The translations under genes were made by a program, and so were the position numbers. From Rhabditophanes sp. KR3021 (taxonomy: Eukaryota > Nematoda > Chromadorea > Rhabditida > Alloionematidae), in assembly GCA_963281155.1 (NCBI GenBank), contig CAUJLY010000004.1, positions 5,394,001 to 5,458,000 of the forward strand: a DNA stretch of 64,000 bases, written 5' to 3'. Below are positions 11,326 to 21,223 of the stretch, piece after piece; the first letter of the stretch is position 1; each line of letters opens with the position of its first letter. Under the pieces are notes generated by a model. That model did no database searches. It had not been told where the DNA came from and worked only from the letters and a program-made list of their open reading frames with translations.

Positions 11326-11568
11326 TTGGTGTACTGGACTTGTTGTTGTGGACTTTTTATGTGGATTCTTCTTTTGTGGGGGTTTATTTTCCTTTTTTCC
11401 TCCTTTTTGTAATCTTTTCCTCCAATCTTTCTTAGCATGTGGTTTGATGGTAGTTGGTTGTTTTTGAGAAGCTTGAACCACTGCATCTGCATGATCACTT
11501 TCACAGCGAGCTACTGTTGAAATGGTTAGTATGATTAGCAAAATAAGAGACAAAAATATAAACTTCAT
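11323..11568 (-). CDS. Small secreted lysine-rich peptide (81 aa)
   Basis: Single-exon gene. The start at 11568 is preferred over an ATG further upstream because it directly precedes a strong signal peptide (MKFIFLSLILLIILTISTVA, cleavage probably at ARC or CES). The mature part, about 60 residues, is very basic and polar, rich in Lys, Pro, Gln and Thr (for example KKENKPPQKKNPHKK), with almost no hydrophobic residues and one Cys. It could be a secreted basic peptide, a glycosaminoglycan binder or a precursor; dibasic sites are abundant. No family is recognised. It is convergent with YARS2, and its stop codon lies inside the tandem duplication. Confidence 0.6.
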   Translation of the reverse strand: MKFIFLSLILLIILTISTVARCESDHADAVVQASQKQPTTIKPHAKKDWRKRLQKGGKKENKPPQKKNPHKKSTTTSPVHQ

Positions 11569-12064
11569 TATTATTTGATTTGGTAAACTCAAATCTTCTT
11601 AAATATGGTTTAGGAAGTGAGATTTCATGATAATATTTATTTTACCTAAAATTAATTGCTTAACAAAAATATACAAATACATTAAATACATCGTTTTTCT
11701 ATAGCGTCGGTAAGATGAAAGGAGTTTCATGTCTCAATTATATTTTAACAAACTTAACAAAACAAATATTAGTTGATGCCTACATTTTTATACTTTTTAG
11801 TATTAATTGCTGAATCATAAAATGGATAACCTATGGTAGACTCTTTGCATAAATAAGTGTGGCATGGCTATATTGAAAGCGTTTAAAAAAGCGGAATAAT
11901 TAAATTACTATTTTCAAACATCTTTAATTCGAGTATACAGTTTTATAAAAATTATTTAGGCATTATTTATTTTATTCATACTTGATGTACTTTAAAAGAC
12001 ATTTTTTAACTACTCTATTGCATAGTGGTTTAATAGTAATTTGTAAAGTTACTAGTATAAGTTC
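11569..12064. other. Intergenic, no gene seen
   Basis: AT-rich sequence upstream of the secreted-peptide gene and of the snoRNA candidate. No coding frame or clear promoter element is seen. Confidence 0.5.
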
Positions 12065-12138
12065 GAGCACGAATGATGACAAATGCGGTTTTGATGCTAA
12101 TGACTATAAAAAACTTATCTACATTAACTGAGGTGCTT
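12065..12138 (+). ncRNA. C/D-box snoRNA candidate
   Basis: A perfect C box (ATGATGA, 12073-12079) and D box (CTGA, 12128-12131) are bracketed by a six-pair terminal stem, GAGCAC at 12065-12070 with GTGCTT at 12133-12138 (one G-U pair). Spacing between stem and boxes is two bases on the 5' side and one on the 3' side, as in genuine C/D snoRNAs. A run of nine T follows at once (12137-12145), as expected for RNA polymerase III termination, so it may be an independently transcribed gene rather than an intronic one. The guide would be the bases before the D box (around AACTTATCTACATTAA). I could not name its rRNA or snRNA target, and no clear C'/D' pair is seen. Confidence 0.5.
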
Positions 12139-12145
12139 TTTTTTT

Positions 12146-13351
12146 GTAAAAAATAATATTATTTCATCTCTACACTTATAAAATGAGTCGATTGGTATTT
12201 TTTCAATCATTTTACTAAACGAGTCATTGCTCGGCCGCATATCGATGGTTTTTAACAAAATTATTCTCATTGGAAAGTCAGTGTTTGATGGTATATTTAT
12301 GTATCAACGATTTGAATTATCCTTTAACCAGACTTGTATATAGCCATAACTTAAATGTTTAATTCAAAAAAAAGTCCCTTTGCAGTGCTATATTTCTGGA
12401 AGACTCGATTTTAAATTATGTTCTTGATAGCAACACCAATATCCTTTTCAATAAACTTGGTATTTGAGAAAAATGACCTTAAAATCTAAAGTAATGGATC
12501 TAATACCTTAGTATCTACTTAGATATGTTTTTTAGACTCTATTAAACCTATTTACACCATGCGTTCAAACACTCGATGTAGAAAAATGATTTATAAACAC
12601 ATAATTAGTGTACATTTTGGCCAACATTTTTGCTCAAAAATGTGTAATCTACCATTTTATAAATATTTAGACTATATGATTTTAGACATAAAAAAGGAAG
12701 AGGAATTTGTTATTTAGAAAGTTCAAAAAATGGGAATTTTTCACTATTCATGCCATGCTAACTCGTCCTGTATCTATTGTCAGTACTCGCCCTTAACTTC
12801 ATCTTATTCAGAATTTAATTCTCTACAAAATTAGTATAAAGATGTCATGTTACGTATTGTATTTTTATGATTACAGAACCAAATCGACAAATTGTATAGG
12901 TGTCCTGATAATAGGATATCCTATATATTATTTTTCAAAATGCATGTGATCATTGAACATTTTGGTGCAAACAATTTACCAGGCTGATCTAAAAGTTCAG
13001 CTTATTTTGTTAGTGATGTAATAATTATAATATGTCATACAGTTCTATCAACCACACCTGCCGTAATCAATATTAGGACTATTTATATTGTATGCTCTAA
13101 TGTAACCATGCAATTGACCTATAATTTTATAGGCATACTTAATGCAATTCCACCACATTTTTTGGCTGCGCGAATAGTACTTATGTATAAGTCGGACGCA
13201 GATCATTGTAACTATCATATTCTACTATATTCTTATTTTTTACTTGCACTAAAATCAAGTTTTTGAATTATTGACAAATGTATGTTTTCATTTTATAAAA
13301 CTTAAAATATATTTTTAGATCATCTTATTGTTTGATTAGATTAATTTGAAG
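12146..13351. other. Intergenic, no gene seen
   Basis: About 1.2 kb of AT-rich sequence between the snoRNA candidate and the second esterase gene. I see no long frame, repeat or RNA gene in it. Confidence 0.5.
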
Positions 13352-14726
13352 ATGTGGTTAGTATTAACTATTTTTATTGCTTGTCTATATTTATTATTTG
13401 TTCATAAACCATTACCAAAAGGTGTTGGTGAATATACCAAAATAACATTTTTTACAACACTAATGCGAATCGGTACTCAATTCATTGGCCTACCAGTTGA
13501 ATATTTGTTTTCCGTAAAGGAATATAACACTTGGCTTCGAATTTTTTCAGGTCTTCTTTTTTCTATACCTATGAAATTTCCAAAATGGATTGATATAGAG
13601 GAAGTTGTAATTGATGGTGTGAAATGCCGAATTTACATTCCTCAACCAGATAAAAGAAATGTGAATAATAAGATGTGCCTTTTCTACATACACTCAGGTG
13701 GATGGTTAGTTTTATAAAAATAAATAAATCATATTGTCACTAAAAGTATTTGTTTGTCAGTGTACCGTTTAATTACTGTTATTTATTGCAGGTGCATCAT
13801 GAAAGCCAAATACAGTGACTATTACTTGGCTCCATTCATAAGAAGATTAGGATGCACGATTGTATCTATCGACTACTCTCTTGCACCCGAAAATAAATTT
13901 CCTGCTGCAATTAATGAATGTGAAAAAGTTGTTCTAGCATTTTACAATGGTCTACATCAGAAGTATGACATAGATAAAAATAAGCTTGTTATAATGGGCG
14001 AAAGTGCAGGTAAATTCGACGGATTTACAATATGTTACTCTAATTTATTTTATAGGCGGTAATTTGAGCATTGCTTCTTGTTTGAGATTAACAAATAATA
14101 ATAACTCTAATATAATCAAGTGTCAAGTTTTAGTGTACCCGGTGGTTAATAGTTTTGATTTGCTAAATAGAAGCTATCAGATATATAATAAAAAACATAA
14201 AAATACAGGTTTATTATCTCCAGATGATATGGCACGTTGGATCCTCCTTTACTTAGGTTTACCCGCAACAGTCCAAAATGTTAAGTTAATGTTAAGGAAT
14301 CAACATATTTCAAACAAAATAAGGAACAATGAAGAATTCAAAACCTATTTTAATTGTGATGCGTTAGACGATGAAGAAGATGAATTTGAAACTGCTGAAA
14401 TAGAATCATATGAAGAAAATGATTTAGCCAGGATGATAGAACCTTATTTATTAAACTGTGAATTTGCACCAGTAATGGCACCCTTACAAAAATTGTCGTT
14501 GCTACCCCCAACATTAACAATCACATCAAATTTTGACGTATTAAAGACTGAAGGACGATTATTCCATGATAAAATAAAGAAAGCAGGTATAGATGCTACA
14601 TATAAAAACTATAAAAATGCAATCCACGGCCATCTCACGGTCCCTTTTAGCCGCGTAGCAAGAAGCATGCGCGATGATATTTGTAACTTTATAAATTGTC
14701 AATTAAACAATCAAAATAGTCAATAA
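13352..14726 (+). CDS. AADAC-like (HSL-family) membrane-anchored esterase
   Basis: Three exons, 13352-13704, 13792-14009 and 14056-14726, encode about 413 residues. The N-terminal helix (MWLVLTIFIACLYLLFVHK) is a type II ER signal anchor as in arylacetamide deacetylase. The oxyanion motif is HSGGW, where the family has HGGG(W/F). Then come DYSLAPENKFPAA and the catalytic triad: Ser in MGESAGG, Asp in NFDVLKTEGR, His in AIHGH. An acidic insertion (about residues 285-310, Asp/Glu-rich) sits in the cap region and is unusual. The introns split codons exactly as in the paralogue at 1-873, so the two genes derive from one duplication. The AATAAA signal overlaps the stop codon. The substrate is unknown; the HSGG change could alter or weaken activity. 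Confidence 0.87.
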
Positions 14727-14733
14727 AATATTT

Positions 14734-15408
14734 TTAACAAACTTCATATTCTTTTAATTCCAATTTAAGTTTTTGAGTCAAGGAAAGGTCTTGGTATATT
14801 TGTGGAACCGATCCTATCCCATATACTTCAGATGAAATTTGATTGCAAGCATTTATAGTCAGGTATGCTGGCTCAGAAGCAATGTGATTTCCAGAAAGAA
14901 GATACTCTGTTCCTGCAATAAAAAAATAAATTTTTATAAGCAAAAATAGTCTAGCAAACCAATTTCTAAAATAGGGATCCCACATGTTTCCATTGACTCA
15001 TATGTAAAGGCAATGTTTGGCAAATCCGTAGCATTCAAAAATAACGGTGTTCTATAAGCTTGAATGTGACCTGAAAATAGATAGATATTTGTTAGGATAA
15101 ATATGAAATATTACCAATCGCATATCGAACATGTGGTTGACCAGCAAAAAAATCAGGATCTAAGTTCTCATTAACTACAACTTTGTTCAAAACCTTGGCT
15201 CTTGAGACTTTAAATAATTAGTTGTTAATGCAAATTGTCAACTTACCCCAATCTGAAGAACAAAATACCTTTAATAATAATTATGATTTGAATTCCAATG
15301 TATTAAACGTACTTCGGATGGTTGGCGCTGGCGGCATCGACAGCAACGCACATAAATAACAGAAAATATGATCAAAATTGATAGTTGCAGAAATTTGGAC
15401 GACACCAT
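14734..15408 (-). CDS. TIMP: Tissue inhibitor of metalloproteinases (N-TIMP domain only)
   Basis: Five exons: 15313-15408, 15247-15268 (a 22-nt microexon), 15115-15207, 14960-15070 and 14734-14912, all GT-AG, giving 166 residues. TIMPs are secreted inhibitors of matrix metalloproteinases: the mature N-terminal Cys chelates the active-site zinc. After a signal peptide (about 22 residues, ending IYVRC) the mature chain starts CRC, with Cys at mature positions 1, 3 and 13 (CRCRQRQPSEVFC), exactly the TIMP spacing. It continues with FCSSDWVSRAKVLNK, ESMETCGIP, GTEYLLSG, NACNQ and a final Cys, so the six Cys of the N-domain are present and the C-terminal TIMP domain is absent. The microexon is needed to complete the SDWVSRAKV motif, which strongly supports the model. 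Stop codons of this gene and the convergent esterase are seven bases apart. Confidence 0.85.
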
Positions 15409-15888
15409 TCAGAAAAGTATTAATGAAAATTACTCCTAAATATATACAAATAAGATACTTTCGCAATGTCTTTAAAGATAAGTTGCGTGCATTCATATAT
15501 TTAATACTTTTTGGAAAATTAGCAAATCTACTCTTTATATCGAAGTTTCTATGACATCAATTCAATTGCATCACGTATAATTAAATTAACAGATATGTGC
15601 TTTTTAAAAGATAAAAACATTTAGCACAATTATTTTCAAGGTAAAACTATTTAGATGGTCTTTGAATTAACAATATTCTTAATTGATTGAACAAAATTGG
15701 CATGATGTAATAGTTATAAATTAAAGGATAACTTAACATACATTTTTGTTCAAAATTTATATTTTCAATTACGTACATCGAAATTTACATTTTAAGAGAC
15801 CAAATTTTGGAAATGATAATCGTCATTTAGCAGCATATTCTTGCAACCATCTGAGTTATTGATACTTTATTAAAACACTTCCCAAATT
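15409..15888. other. Divergent intergenic region, no gene seen
   Basis: About 480 bp of AT-rich sequence between the TIMP start (minus) and the Ser/Lys-rich membrane protein start (plus). It must contain both promoters, but no clear TATA box or repeat is seen. Confidence 0.5.
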
Positions 15889-16938
15889 ATGCCTCCTAAG
15901 TTACCTGTTGTGCAAACTACAACTATCGAACAGCAATCTGGTGATTCTGGACTGATTATTGGTATCGTAACAGTGGTTATTATTTTAGTCTTTGGAATTG
16001 CCTTTGTATTATCTAAGAAAAAGAAAGGTAATGACCCAAATTCAAAGAAGGAATCGAAGAAAAGGTCCAAAGGCTCCTCAAAATCAAATTCAAGTTCACC
16101 CAAAAGCTCAAAATCTAAGAAAAGCAAGTCACCGTCATCAAAGAAGTCCAAGAGTAAGTCATCTCGATCATCTAAGAGAAAATCAAGTTCTTCTAAATCT
16201 CCATCTTCTAAAAACAATAACAAGAGCGGCCCAGTCTCTGGATATCCTGGCGAGGTGAAAGTTGAATTGCCAAACTCCGCCAACAAGTCATCCTCTTCTA
16301 GCTCAGTGTCTAAATCTATTTCTGATACAAGTGTTCATGTAGGTTTAAAGGTAATTACACCTCCAATTAACACCGAAAGCGGACAACCAATTCGCCCAAT
16401 TGCTACACCCAAACCAAAGATTGAGAGTACCGCTAAGCTTCCTCCTACAATCCTCCAAGAAACACCTTCATTTGCCAAAGCATCTCCAGATCGCGATTCT
16501 TGGAAGCCTCCCCAACCTAAAGACAGTTCTTCTAAAGCAATCTCTTTCGTTGATAACACAAGCTCTCAAACTGAAGCTAATCTCTTGCTTAAAGAAAAGA
16601 CTAACACACACTACATTGATCCGAGGACTCTTCCAAATTTTCGGCCTGAACCATTTATTTTTGGCGATTCCAAATACATCGGTTTGAATAAATTCACTTC
16701 AAACTCTGTAAAAAACGAATCTTCTGCCGACCCAATTTGCCAATCAGCAACAGAAATTAAAACTATACCAACTAGCTACACTGTCAATAACATTAATGTT
16801 ATTGTAAATAAGTCTTGTGACGGAAACAATGAAGAAAAGATATCTGATTTTATTGAAACTGCTGTAACTACCCTTCCCGACCCAAATTTCAATCTGAACG
16901 AATTACCTGGTCTCACATTTAATAAGAATGAACAATAG
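15889..16938 (+). CDS. Single-pass membrane protein with Lys/Ser-rich cytoplasmic region
   Basis: Intronless gene of 349 residues, not recognised. About 20 extracellular residues (MPPKLPVVQTTT...) precede one transmembrane helix (LIIGIVTVVIILVFGIAFVL, residues 22-41), which is followed by KKKKG, a stop-transfer signal. Residues 45-115 are almost only Ser and Lys, resembling RS/KS-type low-complexity regions that are heavily phosphorylated. The rest is Pro/Ser/Thr-rich and probably disordered, ending in FNKNEQ. Topology is probably N-out without a cleaved signal peptide. The absence of introns in a gene-dense region with split genes is notable. The ATG is the first in frame. Confidence 0.75.
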   Translation: MPPKLPVVQTTTIEQQSGDSGLIIGIVTVVIILVFGIAFVLSKKKKGNDPNSKKESKKRSKGSSKSNSSSPKSSKSKKSKSPSSKKSKSKSSRSSKRKSSSSKSPSSKNNNKSGPVSGYPGEVKVELPNSANKSSSSSSVSKSISDTSVHVGLKVITPPINTESGQPIRPIATPKPKIESTAKLPPTILQETPSFAKASPDRDSWKPPQPKDSSSKAISFVDNTSSQTEANLLLKEKTNTHYIDPRTLPNFRPEPFIFGDSKYIGLNKFTSNSVKNESSADPICQSATEIKTIPTSYTVNNINVIVNKSCDGNNEEKISDFIETAVTTLPDPNFNLNELPGLTFNKNEQ

Positions 16939-17228
16939 AATATAAAAGATAAGTGCCCGTTTATTAAGATTGAATGTATAAGACCATATTTGTACTAACA
17001 ACCCTAGTAAACGTATGTATTCGTAAAGTCTTATTATTTAGTTCTAATAAATTGTATCGGCAATGATTTTGTTCAATAATACTACGTCTTTTCTTTAAGA
17101 ATTATCACAGCCAATTATTTCCACACTTCTCAACTGGATTGTTGGAAAGTTGACTACTTAGCATTATATAATGCAACATTTCGCAATTACTCAACCTTAT
17201 TTTATTGTTGCTAATAATATTTCGAATA

Positions 17229-17663
17229 ATGACTAAAAGAACAATTAACATTATGGATATCACGGATCAAGTATTCACTTGTCTACACATAGGTTGTAAT
17301 CTGCCATTTTGCTCTGAATCAACTATGTTCGAGCATTACAATAATGAGCATATATTTATATGTCGTGAATGTAAGAATATATTTAATGATCCCCATTATT
17401 TAGAAATCCATTTATCAGAAACACATAACCCATTTTTTTCTGGAAATTCCTTTAGATGTTTATCCAAAAATTGCGAAGTTATATCATCGTCGTCAGCCAT
17501 CAGAGATCAGCACGTTGAGGAAATCCACAGAATTAATGCAAGACAAATGAGCATTAACCAAAAATGTGCGACAAATGATGAGAAACTAAACATTGACATG
17601 GATGCTCTTGATCTCATAGGACATAAATTAAGAAGAATTATTACTGCCAAGAGAAATAATTGA
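17229..17663 (+). CDS. ZNF511: ZNF511-like C2H2 zinc-finger protein
   Basis: Single exon of 144 residues. Three finger-like units in order: CLHIGCNLPFCSESTMFEHYNNEH (residues about 20-45), CRECKNIFNDPHYLEIHLSETH (about 49-70), and CLSKNCEVISSSSAIRDQHVEEIH (about 82-108). This arrangement (C-x4-C finger, C-x2-C finger, a short bridge with NPFF, then another C-x4-C finger) matches human ZNF511, a conserved but poorly characterised nuclear protein, although the bridge here is shorter. The C-terminus is basic. The ATG at 17229 is the first in frame; a non-ATG extension upstream is ignored. Assignment to ZNF511 is by domain order from memory, not by a search. Confidence 0.65.
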   Translation: MTKRTINIMDITDQVFTCLHIGCNLPFCSESTMFEHYNNEHIFICRECKNIFNDPHYLEIHLSETHNPFFSGNSFRCLSKNCEVISSSSAIRDQHVEEIHRINARQMSINQKCATNDEKLNIDMDALDLIGHKLRRIITAKRNN

Positions 17664-17844
17664 TCAAATATTTGATTTTAATGTATTAATTGTCTTTAAC
17701 ATGTGAATTTTTTCTAAATAAACAAGAGAATTTATAATTTTATTTCAGTTGTTTATGAAAAGAGACTTTTTTAATATTCATTACTTTTCCTCTATTAGCA
17801 GCGCCATTCTTGGATGATGTGACTGACTTTTTCCGTCAATACTT

Positions 17845-18231
17845 TTGGCTTAGGATATTTAAACCGTCTTCAGTAATGATAAAAAACATTTTCAATGTAA
17901 TGGAAAACCTTTTAGCAAAAATTTATCCAGATTTGGGACCGTGACTTATGTATGTAAGTATAAATTTGCTAATTTAAAAGGCCTTTTGTCAGTTTTGGAT
18001 GATTACATAAGAAATACAACTACATCAGTTAACGGAGATATGAATGTGCAAGCTTCAACAATGGACATAGTGAGTGCGAAATTTTATTTATACTTCCCAA
18101 ATGAATGTAACGATTTGCAAAACAAAAATGAATCTAAATATACTACAATTAATGTTCCATTAGGAAATGATTCCGAAAAAATAATACAAAAATATATTCT
18201 TGAAAATGTGGAACTTAGCAAATTTAATTAA
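17845..18231 (+). pseudogene. Unresolved coding fragment, possible frameshifted gene
   Basis: The frame ending at 18231 encodes about 125 plausible residues (for example LLSVLDDYIRNTTTSV, then FYLYFPNEC, ending LENVELSKFN) but has no early ATG. Directly upstream another frame is open and protein-like from about 17803 to 17943 (FLDDVTDFFRQYFWLRIF) and ends at TGA where the second frame takes over. A one-base loss would join them. Alternatively TCTTCAG at about 17869 could be an acceptor for the second frame. I cannot choose between a pseudogene and an incomplete gene model, and the family is not recognised. Confidence 0.35.
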
Positions 18232-18327
18232 ATCTGTTTGAAACTCTCTGAATGTTTTCTTGATAAACAAGGTGTTTCTTCATTTGGTTGTTCAATTGTT
18301 ATTTTGGATGTTTTTTTTGTAGCCAAT

Positions 18328-19268
18328 TTAAAAGGCAATGCCAAAAACCTTAAAATCAGTTCGTGAAACGAATTTTTCTTTACTTCCCAATTTCTGTTGA
18401 ATATGCGGAAGAAAAAAGATAAAAAGTATGTTGAATGTCTGAAATAAATTAAATTTATCCATTTGATATTAAATAGTGTAAAATAATTTTAAATACTGCA
18501 AAATAATATTAAATACTGTGAAATAATTTTGAATACGAAAACTAATTAAATTACCAAAGTATAATAAACTTCTAGTTCCGTCAATTCTTTGTGATATATT
18601 TTGCAAACTATTTTCAATATAACCCATACAGATTGAAAAATTGTATTACTAATAATTAGTGGCAAAACTGCAGCCAAACTCTTTATGTTTTGTTGTACGT
18701 GATATTTTTGCGATAGGATGTATGAAAAGTTTTTTTGAACCTTTCTGTAATAAAGACTTAGATAAAGTATTATGCAAATCATTGATATATTTGAGAAATC
18801 CAGTATTTTTACAATCAACAAAAACTTTCTATGTTCTATATTATATAAAATTGTAACTGCGATTGATGCCGAAATTGTAAATAAAATATATAAAATAATT
18901 AACGCTTTTGCTAATCTGGTTTCATACATTTTACTAAAACACGTAAACAAGATTCTTTCAAACACGATTGCCCAGAAACAAAATGAATAACAATGTTTGC
19001 CAAATATATTACAATTTTCAAGAACAGATTCATAGTAATCAGGGCCAGTAACGCTGTGTTCTAATTTGAGAGAAGATGACAAAAATGACGTAAACGAAAC
19101 TATAACAATGCCGTGCAGCAACAGAAATTCAAGAATACGATGGTGTAGATTGTATTTTTGCTGTTTCAACATTTTACGCAATGTAAAAGCATAACAAATT
19201 ACATTGTATAAAGAAAAAAATAAAGTTAAGAGATTAGATATAAAGTGGAAATTTTTTAAGTCATCCAT
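18328..19268 (-). CDS. Seven-transmembrane receptor-like protein
   Basis: Two exons, 18555-19268 and 18328-18438, encode 274 residues. Hydrophobic segments number seven, with the seventh reconstructed across the intron (YYTL|TFNILFIFFLPHI), which supports the splice. The third helix ends with the charged FERILFTCF, in the place of a GPCR DRY motif, and a short Tyr/Glu loop follows. Cys occur before helix 3. Loops are very short and there is no long N-terminal domain. The layout resembles divergent chemoreceptors, but I cannot place it in a family and the resemblance to nematode-type receptors may be superficial. The intron contains a 20-bp tandem repeat. The start at 19268 is the first ATG. 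Confidence 0.6.
18471..18536. repeat. 20-bp tandem repeat in the receptor intron
   Basis: Three units of 20 bp plus a partial one (first unit AAATAGTGTAAAATAATTTT, next units beginning AAATACTG) in register at 18471, 18491 and 18511. They make up most of the 116-nt intron, which is longer than most introns here. Confidence 0.8.
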
Positions 19269-19676
19269 TTAACATTATATCATGGACATAGGAATTTATA
19301 TTTAGCAAAGATGTTTGGCCAGCAATATCTATTTTCGAAAATGATATTATATGTGCGAAAGATAGGTTATATAAACTCTCCAGTAATATAAATTATATAT
19401 TCTAGGAAAACGAATGTTTTCAAACATAAAAAGAGATAAAGTAGACGTGCTTGAGTTATTTTCAAAAAGATTCTTTTAACATAATAATCACTTATTTGAA
19501 TACATCTTTATGCTAAATTGGTTGTGTTTTTTAAATAGATTTCCAAAAATATTTATTTATAGCTTTTTATGACAAACCATTATTATTTTTGACAATTTTC
19601 CAAACTTTTTAAAGAATTAAAAACCTTATAAACTGAATATGAATTACACAAAGTATTGTGCAAAACAATTAATGAC
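19269..19676. other. Intergenic, no gene seen
   Basis: AT-rich spacer between two minus-strand genes: upstream of the receptor and downstream of EndoU. No distinct element is seen. Confidence 0.5.
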
Positions 19677-20678
19677 TTATCCATTTCTTTCTTTGCAACT
19701 TTCGGTAATGCGGCCAGCAGAGGGGAACATAGTTCCTATGAAAACTTTCCCATTTTGAATCATATCATATGAAGTAATTGACAGCGGGCAATTATCAATT
19801 TCAATATTGCAGGTGGACATTCCCCTTCTAGATAAAAAGCATAGAGTGTACAATGAAAAGTCAAATTCCGGACTACTGCCTATTAAAAATGATCCACTCT
19901 AAAATATTTTATATTAAGCAAAAGTAAAGGATATTTTACCTTTTTGTATTGTGACAACCATGAGTACTTTACTGCTGCAAGTAAGTTAAATCTCTTTACA
20001 AGGAAACCTTTATAGTCAAATTTGTCCATAGTTGAATTTTTTTCTAAAATGTAAAATCTTAGCCAATTATGCATTCCAATGACCTCATTCTTTATTTCAC
20101 CGATAAATACATGTTCAAAACCAGAACTCGAGTTTTGAACTCCACGAGCACGAGAGTAAGTACCGAACCAAAGCTGACGCATCCACTTGGCATATGTTTT
20201 CTTATCTACCGCGTAAGGATGATTTTTTCGTTGCAAAAATTCATAAAGGTAATTACTGAGTGGAGATTTAAAGACATTCAGAAGAAATTCGGATATTTCT
20301 CTTTCTTCTTCCGGTGTAGATGTTTCAACTGAAGCAACATCAGCTTCATAATTGTCCATAAGCTTTATTAAACTAGCATATGATTTTCTACGAAGCAAGT
20401 TTTGATTAACATTTTTAAACAATGGCAGTTTAGCGTTATCGAAAACATCTCTAGTGGTCGTGTGACCTTGATAGTTGAGAGAAATTTGGCCTGGTTCAGC
20501 TTTGTTGTTATCAAGTTCCCTAAGTTTATTTACCAAATCAATCAATTCGTAATCCAAGATGTCAAAGGCTAAAAGGGTTACAAAATGGTAGTGACAATGA
20601 AATTATGTTTGTACCTGGTATTGATTCTTGGATTGAATTTAAAATGAATATAGCCAAAATAATGAAGACAATTTTCAT
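19677..20678 (-). CDS. ENDOU: Secreted EndoU-family endoribonuclease
   Basis: Three exons, 20615-20678, 19940-20568 and 19677-19898, encode about 304 residues. The first exon supplies a signal peptide (MKIVFIILAIFILNS), so the protein is secreted or enters the ER. EndoU enzymes cut RNA at uridylates, leaving cyclic phosphates; animal members act in ER remodelling, snoRNA processing or secretion. The catalytic core is clear: GFEHVFIGEI with the first catalytic His, VIGMHNWLRFY with the second, a YKGF segment, then SGSFLIGSSPEFDFSLYTL and the closing GTMFPSAGRI strand. The family's Lys lies in the loop region between them, but I did not assign it with certainty. The third exon completes the domain; without it the GSSPEF motif is lost. 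The length is right for a single XendoU domain plus N-terminal helices. Confidence 0.9.
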
Positions 20679-21223
20679 CTTGTTGCAAATATTTGCTTTA
20701 AAGAATAAAATGTTTTGAATGTGAGTGAGACAATCAAATAATATCTCGTTCACTACCTTTATTCCTTACAATTCATGTGTTGCGAGTAAAATATTGTTCA
20801 TTGATGATGCACACATGTATTTTATTGCTTAAACAACCGATAAATCAAACTCATTACATATATACAAAGGCAAAATCAACGTGACTAATATTATCAACAT
20901 TCTCTTTCCGTTTCTTTATTTCATTTGTTTTACTTAAAGGAGAAAACAAAAAGCAATTCGTTTTTATGTAAAATAATGTGATGTCTTCTCCTTGACAGCC
21001 ATTTAATCGAATCTAAAGAATGCAATAAAATTATTTTATTGTTAAAAAAGATTATTAACAGTATAGGTAAAAAATAATTAAATAATCTTAATGAAAGTGT
21101 CAAATATTATCAATTAATATTTGTCAATGTGCCGATATGTCACTTGGAACGCTCTTTGACTAGCGTCACTTGTATTTCAATATCATACTTTTTGTTGGCT
21201 CATGTATTTATATAGCGTCCAAA
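20679..21223. promoter_or_regulatory. Divergent promoter region, EndoU / UBAC2
   Basis: 545 bp between divergent ATGs. It holds ATGTCTTCTCCTTGACAG at 20981-20998, matching 16 of 18 bases of a word at 6830-6847 in the divergent region upstream of sideroflexin. A TATTTATATAG word near 21205 could act as a weak TATA box for UBAC2. Confidence 0.35.

Noticed and set aside
15870..16286. Minus-strand frame rich in Leu, Asp and Phe opposite the Lys/Ser gene
   Set aside because: It is the antisense shadow of the Ser/Lys codon tract and has no independent support.
18328..19268. Taking the seven-helix protein and other features as proof of a nematode
   Set aside because: The FER motif after helix 3 is a weak resemblance, and the CFAP57-like gene at the right end suggests motile cilia, which nematodes lack.
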